A stretch of 64,000 bases of DNA from Actinomadura oligospora ATCC 43269 (GCF_000518265.1 NZ_JADG01000009.1:372001-436000); one strand, 5' to 3'; positions 25,387-34,492 are shown, counted from the first letter of the stretch. Numbers and translations: made by a program. Notes: a model not told the origin generated them from the sequence alone.

Positions 25387-26235
25387 TCAGGGCTGCGCCC
25401 GGCCGCCGTCCGGCTGCCCCCTCAGGGGTGAGTGCAGGTAGGACCCGGTCGCGTAGAACTTGCGGTCGATGGCGTCGTCGGGGATCTCCCGCCGCAGGTC
25501 GCGGGCTTGTTCGCAGACCAGCCGCATTTGCGCGGCGGAGAGACGTCGAACTTCCCACAGCAGGGCGGCCACATCGGCTGCCGCGGGGTCGTCGGGAGGC
25601 TGTTGGTCGGGCAACGCGATTCCGGTGAGCGCGGCCAGGTCACCGGCAGGGATATCGATCAGGGTGGCCAGGTTGGCCAGCCTGTCCGGAGTCAGCTCGG
25701 TCTTGCCCGCCGCGATCCGAAAGACGGTCGAAGAGGACACGTACATGCGGCCGTTGGAGCAACACGCGAGGGCCACCGCCGCCCGCCCGGCCAGGTTCCG
25801 GTTCGTGAGCAGCATGTTCCCAATCACGGCTCCGAACCCGGCCTCAGTCGGGTCGTACACCCGCCACCCCGCGTAAGCCTCTCCGCGTGGCTCCTGCGGG
25901 AGGTCTCGAACCATCTGGAGCATCCACGAGCGCTGTTCCGCCGGTAGGCAGATGACGTCGGGCACCAGGTGGTCGAGCTGCTGCCCGGCGGACGCGTCCA
26001 GAGGGGCCAGCTCGTCCGGCACCGGCTGACCGGCCATCACGAACAGATCCGCCGCGTGCAGATCCAACGCCGGAGCCAGTGCCTGCAACAGCGTCGGGCT
26101 GGGGTGGCATCCGTCGATGACGCCCTGCAACTCGTCCTCGGGCACCTCGGCGGCCTGGGACAGCAAACTTGTGCTCAACCCGCGGTGATCGAGGAGTCGC
26201 ATCAACAGCACGCCGAACTTCGGAAACTCCGCCAC
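25387..26235 (-). CDS. Helix-turn-helix regulatory protein of unknown role
   Basis: A 282-residue protein with two XRE/Cro-like helical segments, residues 1-60 (LLMRLLDHRGLSTSLLSQAAEVPEDELQGVI) and about 165-205 (YVSSSTVFRIAAGKTELTPDRLANLATLIDIP). Such double-HTH proteins are common in actinomycetes, often next to abi- or phage-related genes, but none is seen here. The GTG start follows GGGGAA closely, or the transcript is leaderless (TTAGCCT upstream). Confidence 0.72.
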   Translation of the reverse strand: MAEFPKFGVLLMRLLDHRGLSTSLLSQAAEVPEDELQGVIDGCHPSPTLLQALAPALDLHAADLFVMAGQPVPDELAPLDASAGQQLDHLVPDVICLPAEQRSWMLQMVRDLPQEPRGEAYAGWRVYDPTEAGFGAVIGNMLLTNRNLAGRAAVALACCSNGRMYVSSSTVFRIAAGKTELTPDRLANLATLIDIPAGDLAALTGIALPDQQPPDDPAAADVAALLWEVRRLSAAQMRLVCEQARDLRREIPDDAIDRKFYATGSYLHSPLRGQPDGGRAQP

Positions 26236-26339
26236 TTCCCCAGGCTAATCCCCTGGACGACACGCGTCCGCTCCGACGACTGCGGTGTTCACGTGCTCGG
26301 CAGCGCCCGTCCTCCGCGTCCCGGCCTTGCGCGTCGCGG

Positions 26340-26576
26340 CTATCGCGTCACGGTTTTCGTGCGTGTGAAGAGCCAGTGGAGGAACCAGATCGGCAGCCAG
26401 AGGCCGCATGTCAGGAGCGACAGCAGCAGGTGCACGGCGTGCGCGGTGCCGCTGAGCTTCTTTCGCGTCACCGTCGCCCCACCCTGCACGATCACGATCT
26501 GCGGCTGCGGCTGATCGCCGTCCGCACGGTCGTGGTGCGCAGGATCGGGCGGTTGGTGCGGCGGCGGAGTGCCCAA
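26340..26576 (-). CDS. Small membrane protein
   Basis: A 78-residue protein: a Pro/His/Gln-rich cytoplasmic N terminus, then one hydrophobic hairpin or segment (AVHLLLSLLTCGLWLPIWFL) and a short basic tail with the motif TRTKTVTR. TTG 26576 is used because GGGGAGGGACG is correctly spaced before it. It is downstream of nothing obvious and is probably monocistronic. Function unknown. Confidence 0.65.
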   Translation of the reverse strand: MGTPPPHQPPDPAHHDRADGDQPQPQIVIVQGGATVTRKKLSGTAHAVHLLLSLLTCGLWLPIWFLHWLFTRTKTVTR

Positions 26577-26794
26577 AGCTCGTCCCTCCCCGGTGGCTAC
26601 TGGCCACAGTTTGGCGCCTGACCTGCGATATCCGGTCTCAGAACACGCGCTGCGGCCATATCTGGAGGCTTGGCGAACAGAACGCCGGGGGTGCCGACGA
26701 CGTGCCGACGAGCAGCGCGGGGCGGCGGCGCGCGTCCAGGTTCGTCCGGCTGGACCGGTGCGCTGGCGGTGCGGTGGGAGGACGAGCGGACGGG

Positions 26795-27448
26795 TCAGGG
26801 AATCGCGGCCTCGATCTGGGCGAGGTGGGCGGCGAGGATCTCATCGAAGGCGACGCGGCGGTCGTCCCCGAGCGGACGGACTTCGCGGGCGAAGTGGGCC
26901 AGGGCGGGGAAACGGTCGGGGTCGGCGCCGAGGACCGCGACGCGGAACTGCTCCACGCCCTGTTCGTACTCGCCGGGGGTGAGGGTGTCGAAACCACCCT
27001 CGGAGGCGATCAGCGAGGCGAGGAGGACGACGATCCGGTGGTAGCGGGCCGGAATCTCCTCATCGGGCAGGCCCGAGGCCCACAAGGCCTGGAGCACCTC
27101 CTCCATGACCAGCCGCGAACCGGTGCCGCCGGACCCGTAGCGTCCCCAAACCGAGGCCAGTTGGGGGTGCTGGCCGAAGGCCTCGCGAAGGCGCAGGGCC
27201 GTTGCCGTGATGCGCTGCTTCCAGTCGCCCTCGGGGCGGTAGCCGTCCATCGCCGCAACCAGGATCCGGTCGGCGACCGCGCGTAGCAGCTCGGTCTTGT
27301 TGCGGAAGTGCCGGTAGAGGCTGGACGAGTCGGTCCCGAGGACCGCGGCGAGCTTGCGAACGCTGAACGACTCGGCGTCGCCCGTGCGCAACAGCTCCGC
27401 CGCCGTTTCCAGGATCTCCTCTGTCGACCAACGCCTTCGACCTGCCAT
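26795..27448 (-). CDS. TetR-family regulator of the esterase/reductase pair
   Basis: A 217-residue TetR regulator with HTH (FSVRKLAAVLGTDSSSLYRHFRNKTELLRAVAD, about residues 26-58) and a TetR_C-like ligand domain. The ATG 27448 gives the usual short N terminus; the frame is open farther upstream without support. A perfect 17-bp palindrome at 27494-27510 lies between it and the divergent hydrolase, the probable shared operator. Confidence 0.9.
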   Translation of the reverse strand: MAGRRRWSTEEILETAAELLRTGDAESFSVRKLAAVLGTDSSSLYRHFRNKTELLRAVADRILVAAMDGYRPEGDWKQRITATALRLREAFGQHPQLASVWGRYGSGGTGSRLVMEEVLQALWASGLPDEEIPARYHRIVVLLASLIASEGGFDTLTPGEYEQGVEQFRVAVLGADPDRFPALAHFAREVRPLGDDRRVAFDEILAAHLAQIEAAIP

Positions 27449-27493
27449 CTCGCCCCTCTCGGTCGCGTGAAGCCTAACCCATGCACTTGCTGT

Positions 27494-27510
27494 TGCACGC
27501 ACTGCGTGCA
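27494..27510. promoter_or_regulatory. Perfect 17-bp palindromic operator
   Basis: TGCACGCA-C-TGCGTGCA is exactly symmetric. It sits 46 bp upstream of the TetR start and 58 bp upstream of the hydrolase start. Confidence 0.75.
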
Positions 27511-27567
27511 TAATGATGTCACCCGGCTGGCCGTGAGGCCCGGCCGGAGGACGGAGGAGCGGGAGAC

Positions 27568-28524
27568 ATGAGCGAGACCACTGAGGTGAAGCGGCCGCCG
27601 GAGCCGGACTTCTCAGCGATGACGACCGAGGAACTGATCACCTACCGCGCGGCGGAGAACCACTGGCGGGCGTCCGGCGCGGCGCGGCCGATCCTCGGGG
27701 AGCCGGACCCCGGGGCCGCGATCGAAGGGCAGGACGTCGCGCTGCCGGGCCGCGACCTCCCGGTCCGGGTGTACCGGCCGGTTTCGATGGGCGAGGCCGC
27801 TGTCGCGACCGACCTGCCGCTCGTCGTCCATGTCCACGGCGGCGGGTTCGTGGGCACGGCGGCGCAGTGCGACTGGACCAACAGCCACCTCGCCGCCCGG
27901 CTGCCCGCAGTCGTCGTCTCGGTCGAGCACCGCCTCGTCGCTCCGGACTGCCCGATCGCGAACGCCGCCGACGACGGCTGGGACGTGCTCCAGCACCTGC
28001 TGCGGCACGCCTCGCGCTGGGGCATCGACCCCGCGCGCGTGGCCGTCTTCGGCGAGAGCTTCGGCGGGCTGATCAGCGCGCTGACGGCCCTCCGGGCCCG
28101 GGAGACCGGCCTGCGGCTCCGAGCGCAGGTACTGGTCAACCCCGTGGTCGAGCTGACCGAGTCGATGTACGACTACCCCTCCATGACCGAGTTCGGGGAC
28201 GGCCCGACCCTCGCGCTGTCGCAACTACGGCTCCTGCGGCGGTTCGCCGTCCCGCCGGGAACCGACGCCCGCGTGTTCTCGCCCCTGTACGCGGACGACC
28301 TGAGCGGGCTCGCCCCCGCGCTGCTCGTGGTGCCGACCCATGACGCGGTCGCCGATCACGGCCGCCGCTACGCCGAACGCCTGCGGACGGCCGGGACGTC
28401 CGTCCGGCTCACCGAGTACCCAGAGGCGCGGCACGCGTTCCTCACGCTGCCGGGCATGGAACCGCAGGCCAAGGCCGCCCAGGCGGAGATCCTCGAGTTC
28501 CTCCGCGCGGCTCTGACCGGATGA
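27568..28524 (+). CDS. Alpha/beta hydrolase, hormone-sensitive-lipase-type esterase
   Basis: A 318-residue carboxylesterase of the HSL family. It has the oxyanion motif HVHGGGF (about residues 89-95), the nucleophile elbow GESFGG (about 165-170), the acid near PTHDAVAD and the His in EARHAFLTLP near residue 291. A GGAGCGGGAG ribosome site precedes the ATG. The aldo-keto reductase gene starts 14 bases after its stop, so the two form an operon under the divergent TetR regulator. Confidence 0.9.
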   Translation: MSETTEVKRPPEPDFSAMTTEELITYRAAENHWRASGAARPILGEPDPGAAIEGQDVALPGRDLPVRVYRPVSMGEAAVATDLPLVVHVHGGGFVGTAAQCDWTNSHLAARLPAVVVSVEHRLVAPDCPIANAADDGWDVLQHLLRHASRWGIDPARVAVFGESFGGLISALTALRARETGLRLRAQVLVNPVVELTESMYDYPSMTEFGDGPTLALSQLRLLRRFAVPPGTDARVFSPLYADDLSGLAPALLVVPTHDAVADHGRRYAERLRTAGTSVRLTEYPEARHAFLTLPGMEPQAKAAQAEILEFLRAALTG

Positions 28525-28538
28525 CGGAGGAAGGAACG

Positions 28539-29522
28539 ATGCACACCACCACACTCGGCACCGATGGCCCGGCGGTCTCCCGACTCGGTCTCGGCTGCAT
28601 GAGCATGACGGGCAGCTACGGTCCCGCCGACGCGGACGAGGCCGCGGCCACCCTGCTGGACGCCCTCGACTCCGGCGTCACGCTGTTCGACACGGGCGAC
28701 TTCTACGGTGACGGAGCGAACGAGGAAATCCTCGGCAGGACGCTCGCCCCGCACCGCGACCGCGTCGTGCTCGCCACCAAGACAGGCGTCCGGCGCACCG
28801 CCGAAGGCCTGGTCCCGGACGGTTCACCCGACTACTTGCGCCGCGCCTGCGACGCGTCCCTGCGCCGACTCCGCACCGACCATATCGACCTCTACCACCT
28901 CGCCCGCATCGACCCCGCCGTCCCCGTGGAGGAGTCGGTCGGCGCGATGGCCGACCTGGTCGCGCAGGGCAAGGTCGGCCACATCGGCCTGTCCGAGGTC
29001 TCAGCGGCCACGCTCCGCCGCGCCCACGCCGTCCACCCGATCAGCGCCGTCCAGACGGAGTACTCGCTGTGGGAACGCCACGTCGAGGACGACATCCTGC
29101 CCACGCTCCGGGACCTCGGCGCCACCCTGGTCGCCTACAGCCCTCTCGGCCGCGGCCTGCTCACCGGAACCGTCCAGGCGACTACGCAATACGACAGCGG
29201 TGACTTCCGCGCCACCGCCCCTCGCTACAACGGGGACAACCTCAAGGCCAACCTCAGCATCATCGAGGCCATCACCAAGCTCGCCAGCGTGAAGCACGCG
29301 ACCCCTGCCCGGATCGCCCTCGCCTGGCTCCTCACCCGCGGCAGCGACGTCATCCCCATCCCCGGCAGCTCACGCCGTCCCCACCTGCACGACAACCTGG
29401 CCGCCCTCGACGTGCACCTGACCGCCGACGACCTCAGCCACATCGAAGCCGCCGTCCCCGCCACCGGAGCCAAGGGAGCCCGCTACGGCGACCACGGCAT
29501 CCGCCTGATCGACCAGGCCTAG
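28539..29522 (+). CDS. Aldo/keto reductase
   Basis: A 327-residue NADPH-dependent reductase with the AKR TIM-barrel signatures: LFDTGDFYGDGANEEILG (residues 47-64, with the catalytic Asp and Tyr), VLATKTG (catalytic Lys near 80), and the C-terminal IPIPGSSRRPHLHDN cofactor motif. The usual catalytic His is an HLARID variant. The start at 28539 follows GGAGGAAGG; the earlier in-frame ATG at 28521 lies in the ribosome-site sequence. Second gene of the esterase operon. Confidence 0.92.
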   Translation: MHTTTLGTDGPAVSRLGLGCMSMTGSYGPADADEAAATLLDALDSGVTLFDTGDFYGDGANEEILGRTLAPHRDRVVLATKTGVRRTAEGLVPDGSPDYLRRACDASLRRLRTDHIDLYHLARIDPAVPVEESVGAMADLVAQGKVGHIGLSEVSAATLRRAHAVHPISAVQTEYSLWERHVEDDILPTLRDLGATLVAYSPLGRGLLTGTVQATTQYDSGDFRATAPRYNGDNLKANLSIIEAITKLASVKHATPARIALAWLLTRGSDVIPIPGSSRRPHLHDNLAALDVHLTADDLSHIEAAVPATGAKGARYGDHGIRLIDQA

Positions 29523-29623
29523 GCGACGCGGTCGGCCTCCTCGCAGCTCGCCCGCCACCGCCGTCAGTCTCCCGGCAAGCAGTGAAGGCCCTCCACGAGG
29601 TCGGACGGCTGGGCGGCCGAGCA

Positions 29624-30400
29624 TCACCTGCCGGAGTCCTCGAAGTAGGCGGCGCTTTCCTCGTCCGCCGGGTAGTACGACTCGATCGCGACCTCGTCCA
29701 GGGTGAGGTCCATCGGGGTGCCAAACGTGGTGATGGTCGAGAACAGCCGCAGTTCCCGACCATCGACACGAAGGATCATCGGGATCACGACATCCGATTC
29801 GACCGACAGCTCCGAGGCGTCCTCGGCGCCGGGTTCCAGCAGCTCCGCATAGAGCGCGGCCAGCTCGGCATCGGGCGCGACGGCGAGCTGACGCCTGACC
29901 CGGGAGCGGAACATCGCACGCACGTCGCCCAGGTTGACGACCATTGGAGCAAACCCGCGCGGGTCCAGTCCCAGCCGCACCAGGTTGACCGGCGGTCGAA
30001 GCAATACGGGATCGACGTCCACGAAGAACGGCTCGACCGCGCGGTTGGTCAGCACGATGTCCCACCGGCGATCGAAGGCCAGCGCAGGGTACGGCTCATG
30101 TGCGCGAAGCACCCGTTCAACAGCAGCCCGAGCCGCCGACAGAGCCTGATCATCAAGCGCCCGCTCGGCGTACCGGGGCGCGAAGCCCGCCGCGAGCAAC
30201 AGCCGGTTCCGATCCCGCAGCGGCACATCGAGCTGATCCGCAAGCCTCAGCACCATGGCGGCGCTCGGGTTGGACTTGCCCGTCTCAACCAGGCTGACAT
30301 GACGAGCCGAAACATCGGCCGCGATCGCGAGGTCGAGTTGGCTGAGCCGCCGACGATGCCGCCACTGCCGCAAAAGCTCCCCAACCGTCTGCACGGTCAT
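29624..30400 (-). CDS. XRE-family regulator with MmyB-type ligand domain
   Basis: A 258-residue regulator. An N-terminal Cro/C1 HTH (LLRQWRHRRRLSQLDLAIAADVSARHVSLVETGKSNPS) is followed by a MmyB-like PAS-fold domain (about residues 105-250, RRWDIVLTNRAVEPFF), which binds fatty-acid-like ligands in known members. It diverges from the SnoaL-like gene 81 bp away, its probable target. Confidence 0.9.
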   Translation of the reverse strand: MTVQTVGELLRQWRHRRRLSQLDLAIAADVSARHVSLVETGKSNPSAAMVLRLADQLDVPLRDRNRLLLAAGFAPRYAERALDDQALSAARAAVERVLRAHEPYPALAFDRRWDIVLTNRAVEPFFVDVDPVLLRPPVNLVRLGLDPRGFAPMVVNLGDVRAMFRSRVRRQLAVAPDAELAALYAELLEPGAEDASELSVESDVVIPMILRVDGRELRLFSTITTFGTPMDLTLDEVAIESYYPADEESAAYFEDSGR

Positions 30401-30422
30401 CGAGCGTACTCACGGCGCAGCC

Positions 30423-30444
30423 GAAGTCCATGAAATCCGACTTC
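30423..30444. promoter_or_regulatory. Inverted repeat between the MmyB-type regulator and SnoaL-like gene
   Basis: GAAGTC (30423-30428) and GACTTC (30439-30444) flank ten bases that contain a further TGAA. The site is 23 bp from the regulator start and 38 bp from the other gene. Confidence 0.4.
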
Positions 30445-30481
30445 ATCGACAACCGACCACGACCGCGGAAACACTGCGCCC

Positions 30482-30871
30482 ATGACCACGGACAACAAGG
30501 CCCTCGTTCAACGCGCACTGGCGGAACTGCTCGAGACGGGCAGCGCCGACGGCCTCGCGCCCTTCCTGCACGACGACTTCATCCACCACCGCCCGGACGC
30601 GACCTCTTCCACCAAGAAGGAATGGCTCGCCGCCGTCAACACGGCGCTCACCCACCTCGCCGACATGCAGGTCGAGGTCCTCCACCTCCTGGCCGACGAC
30701 GACCACGTCGTGCTGCACTCACGACGCCGCCTTCCCGACAACGGCCCGGAGATCACGGTCGTCGACATCTGGCGAATCGCCGACGGCCTGGTAGCCGAGT
30801 GCTGGGAGACCATCGAGCCAACGTCCCAGGCCCCCGCCAACCTGACCTGGTGGGAACCCGCCGACCACTAA
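30482..30871 (+). CDS. SnoaL/NTF2-like protein
   Basis: A 129-residue single-domain SnoaL-like protein (KALVQRALAELLETGSADGLAPFLHDDFIHHRPD; VDIWRIADGLVAECWE). Members can be polyketide cyclases or general ligand-binding proteins. The ATG lies six bases after AACACT (30470-30475). It is probably controlled by the divergent XRE regulator. Downstream, an inverted repeat GTCCGGGCCG/CGGCCCGGAC (30910-30960) may end the transcript. Confidence 0.87.
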   Translation: MTTDNKALVQRALAELLETGSADGLAPFLHDDFIHHRPDATSSTKKEWLAAVNTALTHLADMQVEVLHLLADDDHVVLHSRRRLPDNGPEITVVDIWRIADGLVAECWETIEPTSQAPANLTWWEPADH

Positions 30872-31132
30872 CCGCAGGCAGGTCGCTGGACGGCAGCGGC
30901 ATACGCATCGTCCGGGCCGAAACCCGAAGCGCCTCAAAGACACCACCGCCCGGCCCGGACACGCACCTCGTCATCAGAGGGGCTCGCCGCAGAAGCCGGG
31001 CGGGCCGAAGGAACCCACGCCCGGCTACGGTCCGGTGAGCTCGTCGCGGCTGGGAGTGCCGGACGCCCATCTACAAACAGGCGTGTTCTGTTAGGGTCCG
31101 CCCGTCATCACCTCCCCCCTTCGGAGTCTCCC

Positions 31133-31573
31133 GTGACCCAGACGATCGCGATCCGCCTGGCCATCAGCGGCCTACTCCTCATCAGCGCCACCGCGTGCAA
31201 CGATGACGGCAAGAACACAGCGAGCGCCCCGGCGTCCACACCCGCGACGAGCACGCAGCCCCCAGGCTCCACCCCGCCGGCCTCGAACACTCCGCCGACG
31301 CCCCAGCCCACCCGCACCAAGCCCAAGATCACCAACAGCAAGCAGATCGTCATGATCGACCCGGACGGCAAGCGCTACTCGTTCACGACGATGGTCCAGA
31401 TGGCCGCGGGCATGCGCGCCACCATGGGAGACAAGGCCCCGTCCGGCTTCTGCGAGAAGTCCTACCGGGACGGCGTGAAAGGCGGCGGCACCTTCCCCGC
31501 CGGCCGCGACGTCTTCCTAGCCGCCTGCCGCGAAGGCCTCCGCAAATCCGAGGACTACATGCGCCAAAACTGA
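31133..31573 (+). CDS. Small predicted lipoprotein
   Basis: A 146-residue exported protein. Its signal sequence ends in LLISATAC, an acceptable lipobox, so the Cys at about residue 22 would be lipidated. A Pro/Ser/Thr-rich linker (to about residue 65) precedes a small C-terminal domain with two Cys (FCEKSYRDG; AACREGL) that could form a disulfide. GTG 31133 has GGAG upstream, and TAGGGT at 31092-31097 is a likely -10. Function unknown. Confidence 0.72.
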   Translation: MTQTIAIRLAISGLLLISATACNDDGKNTASAPASTPATSTQPPGSTPPASNTPPTPQPTRTKPKITNSKQIVMIDPDGKRYSFTTMVQMAAGMRATMGDKAPSGFCEKSYRDGVKGGGTFPAGRDVFLAACREGLRKSEDYMRQN

Positions 31574-31940
31574 CTGACGGCCGGGCTGGACCGCCCTCCT
31601 ACGCGACCACTTAACGTGACCGTCGACCGATGGAGTTCGCCCCTGGAGCGGCCGAACTTGCCGCCATCGATCCGCTACGTGTAATCGACGAGATCGTCGC
31701 CGGCGCTGAGGGCGATGTCGTCCAGCCCACCGAGGGCCGGACGAGCCCAACAGTTCGATTCAGAGATTCACTCGGTCGAGGTCGCTGCCGGGTTTTCCAG
31801 ACCTGGCCAGCCGATCCTGTCGTGGCCATGACGGCCAACGAACACGCCTCAGTGTGGTGGACGCTCGAGGCGTCGCGGCCGTGGCCCGGCGTCTTGGGGA
31901 GGCACCGGGCCATCGGAGGCGTCGTCGGTCGGTGGGGTGG
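31574..31940. other. 367-bp gap without a convincing gene
   Basis: No frame here has a ribosome site, recognisable motif or consistent codon bias. One minus-strand frame reads ALGGLDDIALSAGDD before a stop at about 31682, which could be the tail of a decayed gene, but upstream it is closed by a stop within about 30 codons. Confidence 0.5.
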
Positions 31941-32381
31941 TCAGTGGGTGACGAGTTCTTCCCAGTGGGGGATGCGGGGGGTGAGGCGTAGGGGGAGGCC
32001 TGCTTCGGACGGGGTGCGGTCGGCTTTGCGGTTGTTGCAGCGCCCGCAGGCGAGGACGGTGTTCTCCCAGGTGTCGGTGCCGCCGCGGGACTGCGGGAGG
32101 ACGTGGTCGATGGTGTTGCCGCGTCCGCCGCAGTAGGCGCAGTGGCCGCGGTCGCGCAGGTAGACGCCGCGCTTGCTCCACGGGGGCCGCCTGCCGTGGC
32201 GCCAGCGCATGGCGACGTAGCGGACGAGACGGAGTACTCTCGGCACGGGGAACCGGCCGATGGTGCGTCCCTCCTCCGCCTCCTCGACGACCGCCACCTC
32301 ACGGACGAGCATGCGGATGGCATGCCGCAGATCCACTTTCTGTAAGGGCTCATAGGACGCGTTCAGCACGAGCACGTACAC
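31941..32381 (-). CDS. HNH endonuclease
   Basis: A 146-residue HNH nuclease. The two zinc knuckles CAYCGG and CGRCNN flank the catalytic segment NTIDHVLPQSRGG (His of the first H, N in WENTVLACGRCN). The N terminus VLVLNASYEPL is typical of the actinobacterial family found near tRNA genes. These conserved single-copy proteins are not restriction enzymes with a known partner; function is uncertain. GTG 32381 gives the fullest length. Confidence 0.88.
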   Translation of the reverse strand: MYVLVLNASYEPLQKVDLRHAIRMLVREVAVVEEAEEGRTIGRFPVPRVLRLVRYVAMRWRHGRRPPWSKRGVYLRDRGHCAYCGGRGNTIDHVLPQSRGGTDTWENTVLACGRCNNRKADRTPSEAGLPLRLTPRIPHWEELVTH

Positions 32382-32406
32382 CGCTCACCTCCCCAACCAC
32401 GTGCAG

Positions 32407-32477
32407 CTCCCCCACCAGGACTCGAACCTGGATTTCCGCACTAACAGCGCGGCGTTCTTCCTTTGAACCACAAGGGA
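32407..32477 (-). tRNA. tRNA-Asn (anticodon GUU), atypical
   Basis: The minus strand folds into a full cloverleaf of 71 nt: 7-bp acceptor stem (three of the pairs are G-U or U-G), D stem GTTC/GAAC with a seven-base loop, anticodon stem CCGCG/TGCGG with loop CTGTTAG (anticodon GTT), a four-base variable loop and T arm CCAGG-TTCGAGT-CCTGG, then discriminator G. CCA is not encoded. It lies just upstream of the HNH gene on the same strand. Decoding identity is Asn by anticodon. Confidence 0.85.
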
Positions 32478-32499
32478 ATGGACTGCAAATTCCTCAGAA

Positions 32500-32515
32500 C
32501 TCCGGCATTCCGGAG
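32500..32515 (-). terminator. Short hairpin after the gene at 32587
   Basis: CTCCGG and CCGGAG form a 6-bp stem around CATT, about 70 bases beyond the stop of the minus-strand gene and just before the tRNA. Confidence 0.4.
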
Positions 32516-32586
32516 CCCGAGAACAGCCTGCCCACCGCCCCCACGCCACAGCAACGGGTTTTCCGCCCACCTCCTCCGCCTCGCGT

Positions 32587-33525
32587 TCACCTCCGCCCGG
32601 ACGCGGTGGTGCGGAGGGCGGGTAACGGAACGGGCCGGTACGGCGGGCTCGGATGGGGGTGCGGTGGGAGTGCGGCAGCTTGGGTTCGCCACCACTCGGA
32701 CGCCGGTGTGGGGGTTGGCGGAATGGCTTCCAGCGCGGACTGGCAGCCGGGGCAGCAGGAGATGGACGCAGGGATGAGCCTCACGATGACGGACGGACCC
32801 GAAGCGCCGGGAAGGCCCCAGAAGCGGAGGACGTCACTGGTGGCGCACCGGGTGAGGCTGATGGACGGGGAGGTGGCGGACGGTTCGTCGTCGGGTGCTC
32901 GGAGGGTGGGGTGGTGAACCGTGGCCAGGCGGTAGGCGAGGCCCCGGACGAGGTTGGCGGCCAGGTGGATGTAGCCGAGCGGGACGAAGCGGGCGAAGAC
33001 CTCGGGGAGGCCGAAGCGGTGCAGCCCAGCGGTGTCGGCGCGAATCATGCCCTCGCCGTCCGGGGAGATGAGGACGCCGACCCAGCCGTGGCCCAGGACG
33101 AAGCCGGACGGTTCCGGCTCAGCGGCCAGGACCTGGCCGGAGTCGAGGTCGACGAGCGCGCCGCGGATGGCGGTCGCGACCGTCCGGGCGAGCAGACGGA
33201 CGGCCCGAAGGTCGTCCGGCACCATGGCAACGCTCGGAGACGTCTCGATCAGACGGTGGTACCGAGCGTCCAGAACCCTGGCCACGTCGGGTTCGGGCCC
33301 GGCGCAGGCGCGGAGGCGCTCCGTCCAGGCGGAAGGTGCGGGCAGGGGCGGCCCCAGGAGCGGAGGGTCGTCGGCCTCCAGGAAGCGCCCGGCCCGGACG
33401 GGCAGCTCACGGTCCGCAGTGAGCTCCGGAAGGAGGGCTCGTAAGGCGGACGAGCCCGGGATCTGAGGTGTCGCGGACGCGATCAGGAACCGGGTGGTGA
33501 GTCGGGCGGATCGGGGTGACGGCAT
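32587..33525 (-). CDS. Protein of unknown function
   Basis: A 312-residue protein with no signal peptide or membrane helix. The central section (GHGWVGVLISPDGEGMIRADTAGLHRFGLPEVFARF) reads like a folded domain of about 200 residues; the C-terminal third is Pro/Ser-rich with a CCPGC pair. No family is recognised. The ATG at 33525 follows GGGAG at good spacing. Confidence 0.6.
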   Translation of the reverse strand: MPSPRSARLTTRFLIASATPQIPGSSALRALLPELTADRELPVRAGRFLEADDPPLLGPPLPAPSAWTERLRACAGPEPDVARVLDARYHRLIETSPSVAMVPDDLRAVRLLARTVATAIRGALVDLDSGQVLAAEPEPSGFVLGHGWVGVLISPDGEGMIRADTAGLHRFGLPEVFARFVPLGYIHLAANLVRGLAYRLATVHHPTLRAPDDEPSATSPSISLTRCATSDVLRFWGLPGASGPSVIVRLIPASISCCPGCQSALEAIPPTPTPASEWWRTQAAALPPHPHPSPPYRPVPLPALRTTASGRR

Positions 33526-33658
33526 GCGCTGCTCCCAGGTCAGGCGCCCCGACCGCGGGGCGCTGTCCCCTCAGAGTGGCCGCGCCCACCAGCGGGTCGG
33601 AAGTCGACCGCCGACCTGTGGACAACCCGCGCGTCCGACGCCGAATCAAGGGAGCCGC

Positions 33659-34285
33659 TCAGACCAGGATGATGACGATGAAGATCAGGCAGCAGATGAT
33701 GTTGACCAGCCAGCTGTGGCTGTTCATCCAGTCCCGCACCGCGGGCATGGCGCGCGTCGCGCGGTGGTGGAACAGCAGCAGGGCGAGCAGGGGAAGCGCG
33801 GCGATCAGGACGGTGGCCAGGATGAACACCACCGCCGAGCCGAAGCCCGCGTGGTTCTGTTCGAGGTTGGCCCCGACCGTCAGCATCACCATGACGTCCG
33901 ACGGCATCAGGAGGATCATGAGGAACCCGGTCTTGAGGGCCCGGCGGGGACCGGCGTTCATCAGCGCCCCGAGCCACTTCGGCGGCTCCACCGTCGCCCG
34001 GGTCAGATAGTTCCTCAGCATCGCGGCGATCAGCAGGGCGACCAGCACGTACTGGATGATCTTCCCGGCCGACCCGTTGTCGGACGACTCGCCCAGCGAG
34101 TCCCCGCCGATCAGGGAGAAGATGCCCCGCGTGATCGTCACGCCCACCGACACCGCGACGAGCACGCCGAGCAGGAACGCGAGCGAGACGCGCACCGGCT
34201 TCGAGGTGGTCACGAGGATGATCGCGGCCATGATCTGCGGGCCCGCCATCATGGTGATGGCCAGCGGAAGAACTTGAAGGCTCAC
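33659..34285 (-). CDS. GAP/Sap-family membrane protein
   Basis: A 208-residue protein with six hydrophobic segments. It fits the GAP (Sap, sulfolipid-1-addressing) family: an N-terminal PLAITMMAGPQIMAAIILV and the KTGFLMILLMPSDVMVMLTVG segment. In mycobacteria a relative assists lipid export; here a role in envelope lipid or small-molecule transport is an inference. GTG 34285 follows GGGGGGATC; the frame is open 24 codons farther but without a ribosome site. Confidence 0.8.
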   Translation of the reverse strand: MSLQVLPLAITMMAGPQIMAAIILVTTSKPVRVSLAFLLGVLVAVSVGVTITRGIFSLIGGDSLGESSDNGSAGKIIQYVLVALLIAAMLRNYLTRATVEPPKWLGALMNAGPRRALKTGFLMILLMPSDVMVMLTVGANLEQNHAGFGSAVVFILATVLIAALPLLALLLFHHRATRAMPAVRDWMNSHSWLVNIICCLIFIVIILV

Positions 34286-34492
34286 GATCCCCCCGGTCGG
34301 TCCCAGGCGGGACGACACGGCTCCCGCCGCACCCCCGACACCGGGGTCCCACCTCACTCAAGGTCACGATAGGTGAGGGATCACTGCCCCATCCGCCACC
34401 CACCGTGTTCTTGACCAGGGCGTGGCCCATCCTCACGATCACGTGGGCTCGCCTTGTGCTCCGCGTCAGGCGACACCGGCGGACGCCGCGCG

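Noticed and set aside
31611..31913. Minus-strand frame of 100 codons in the gap after the lipoprotein gene
   Set aside because: No ribosome site, Ser/Arg-rich product, no motif. Left as part of the unassigned gap.
31941..32477. Restriction or mobile module (HNH gene plus tRNA)
   Set aside because: No integrase, methyltransferase, att-like direct repeat or phage gene is nearby; this HNH family is a common chromosomal gene.
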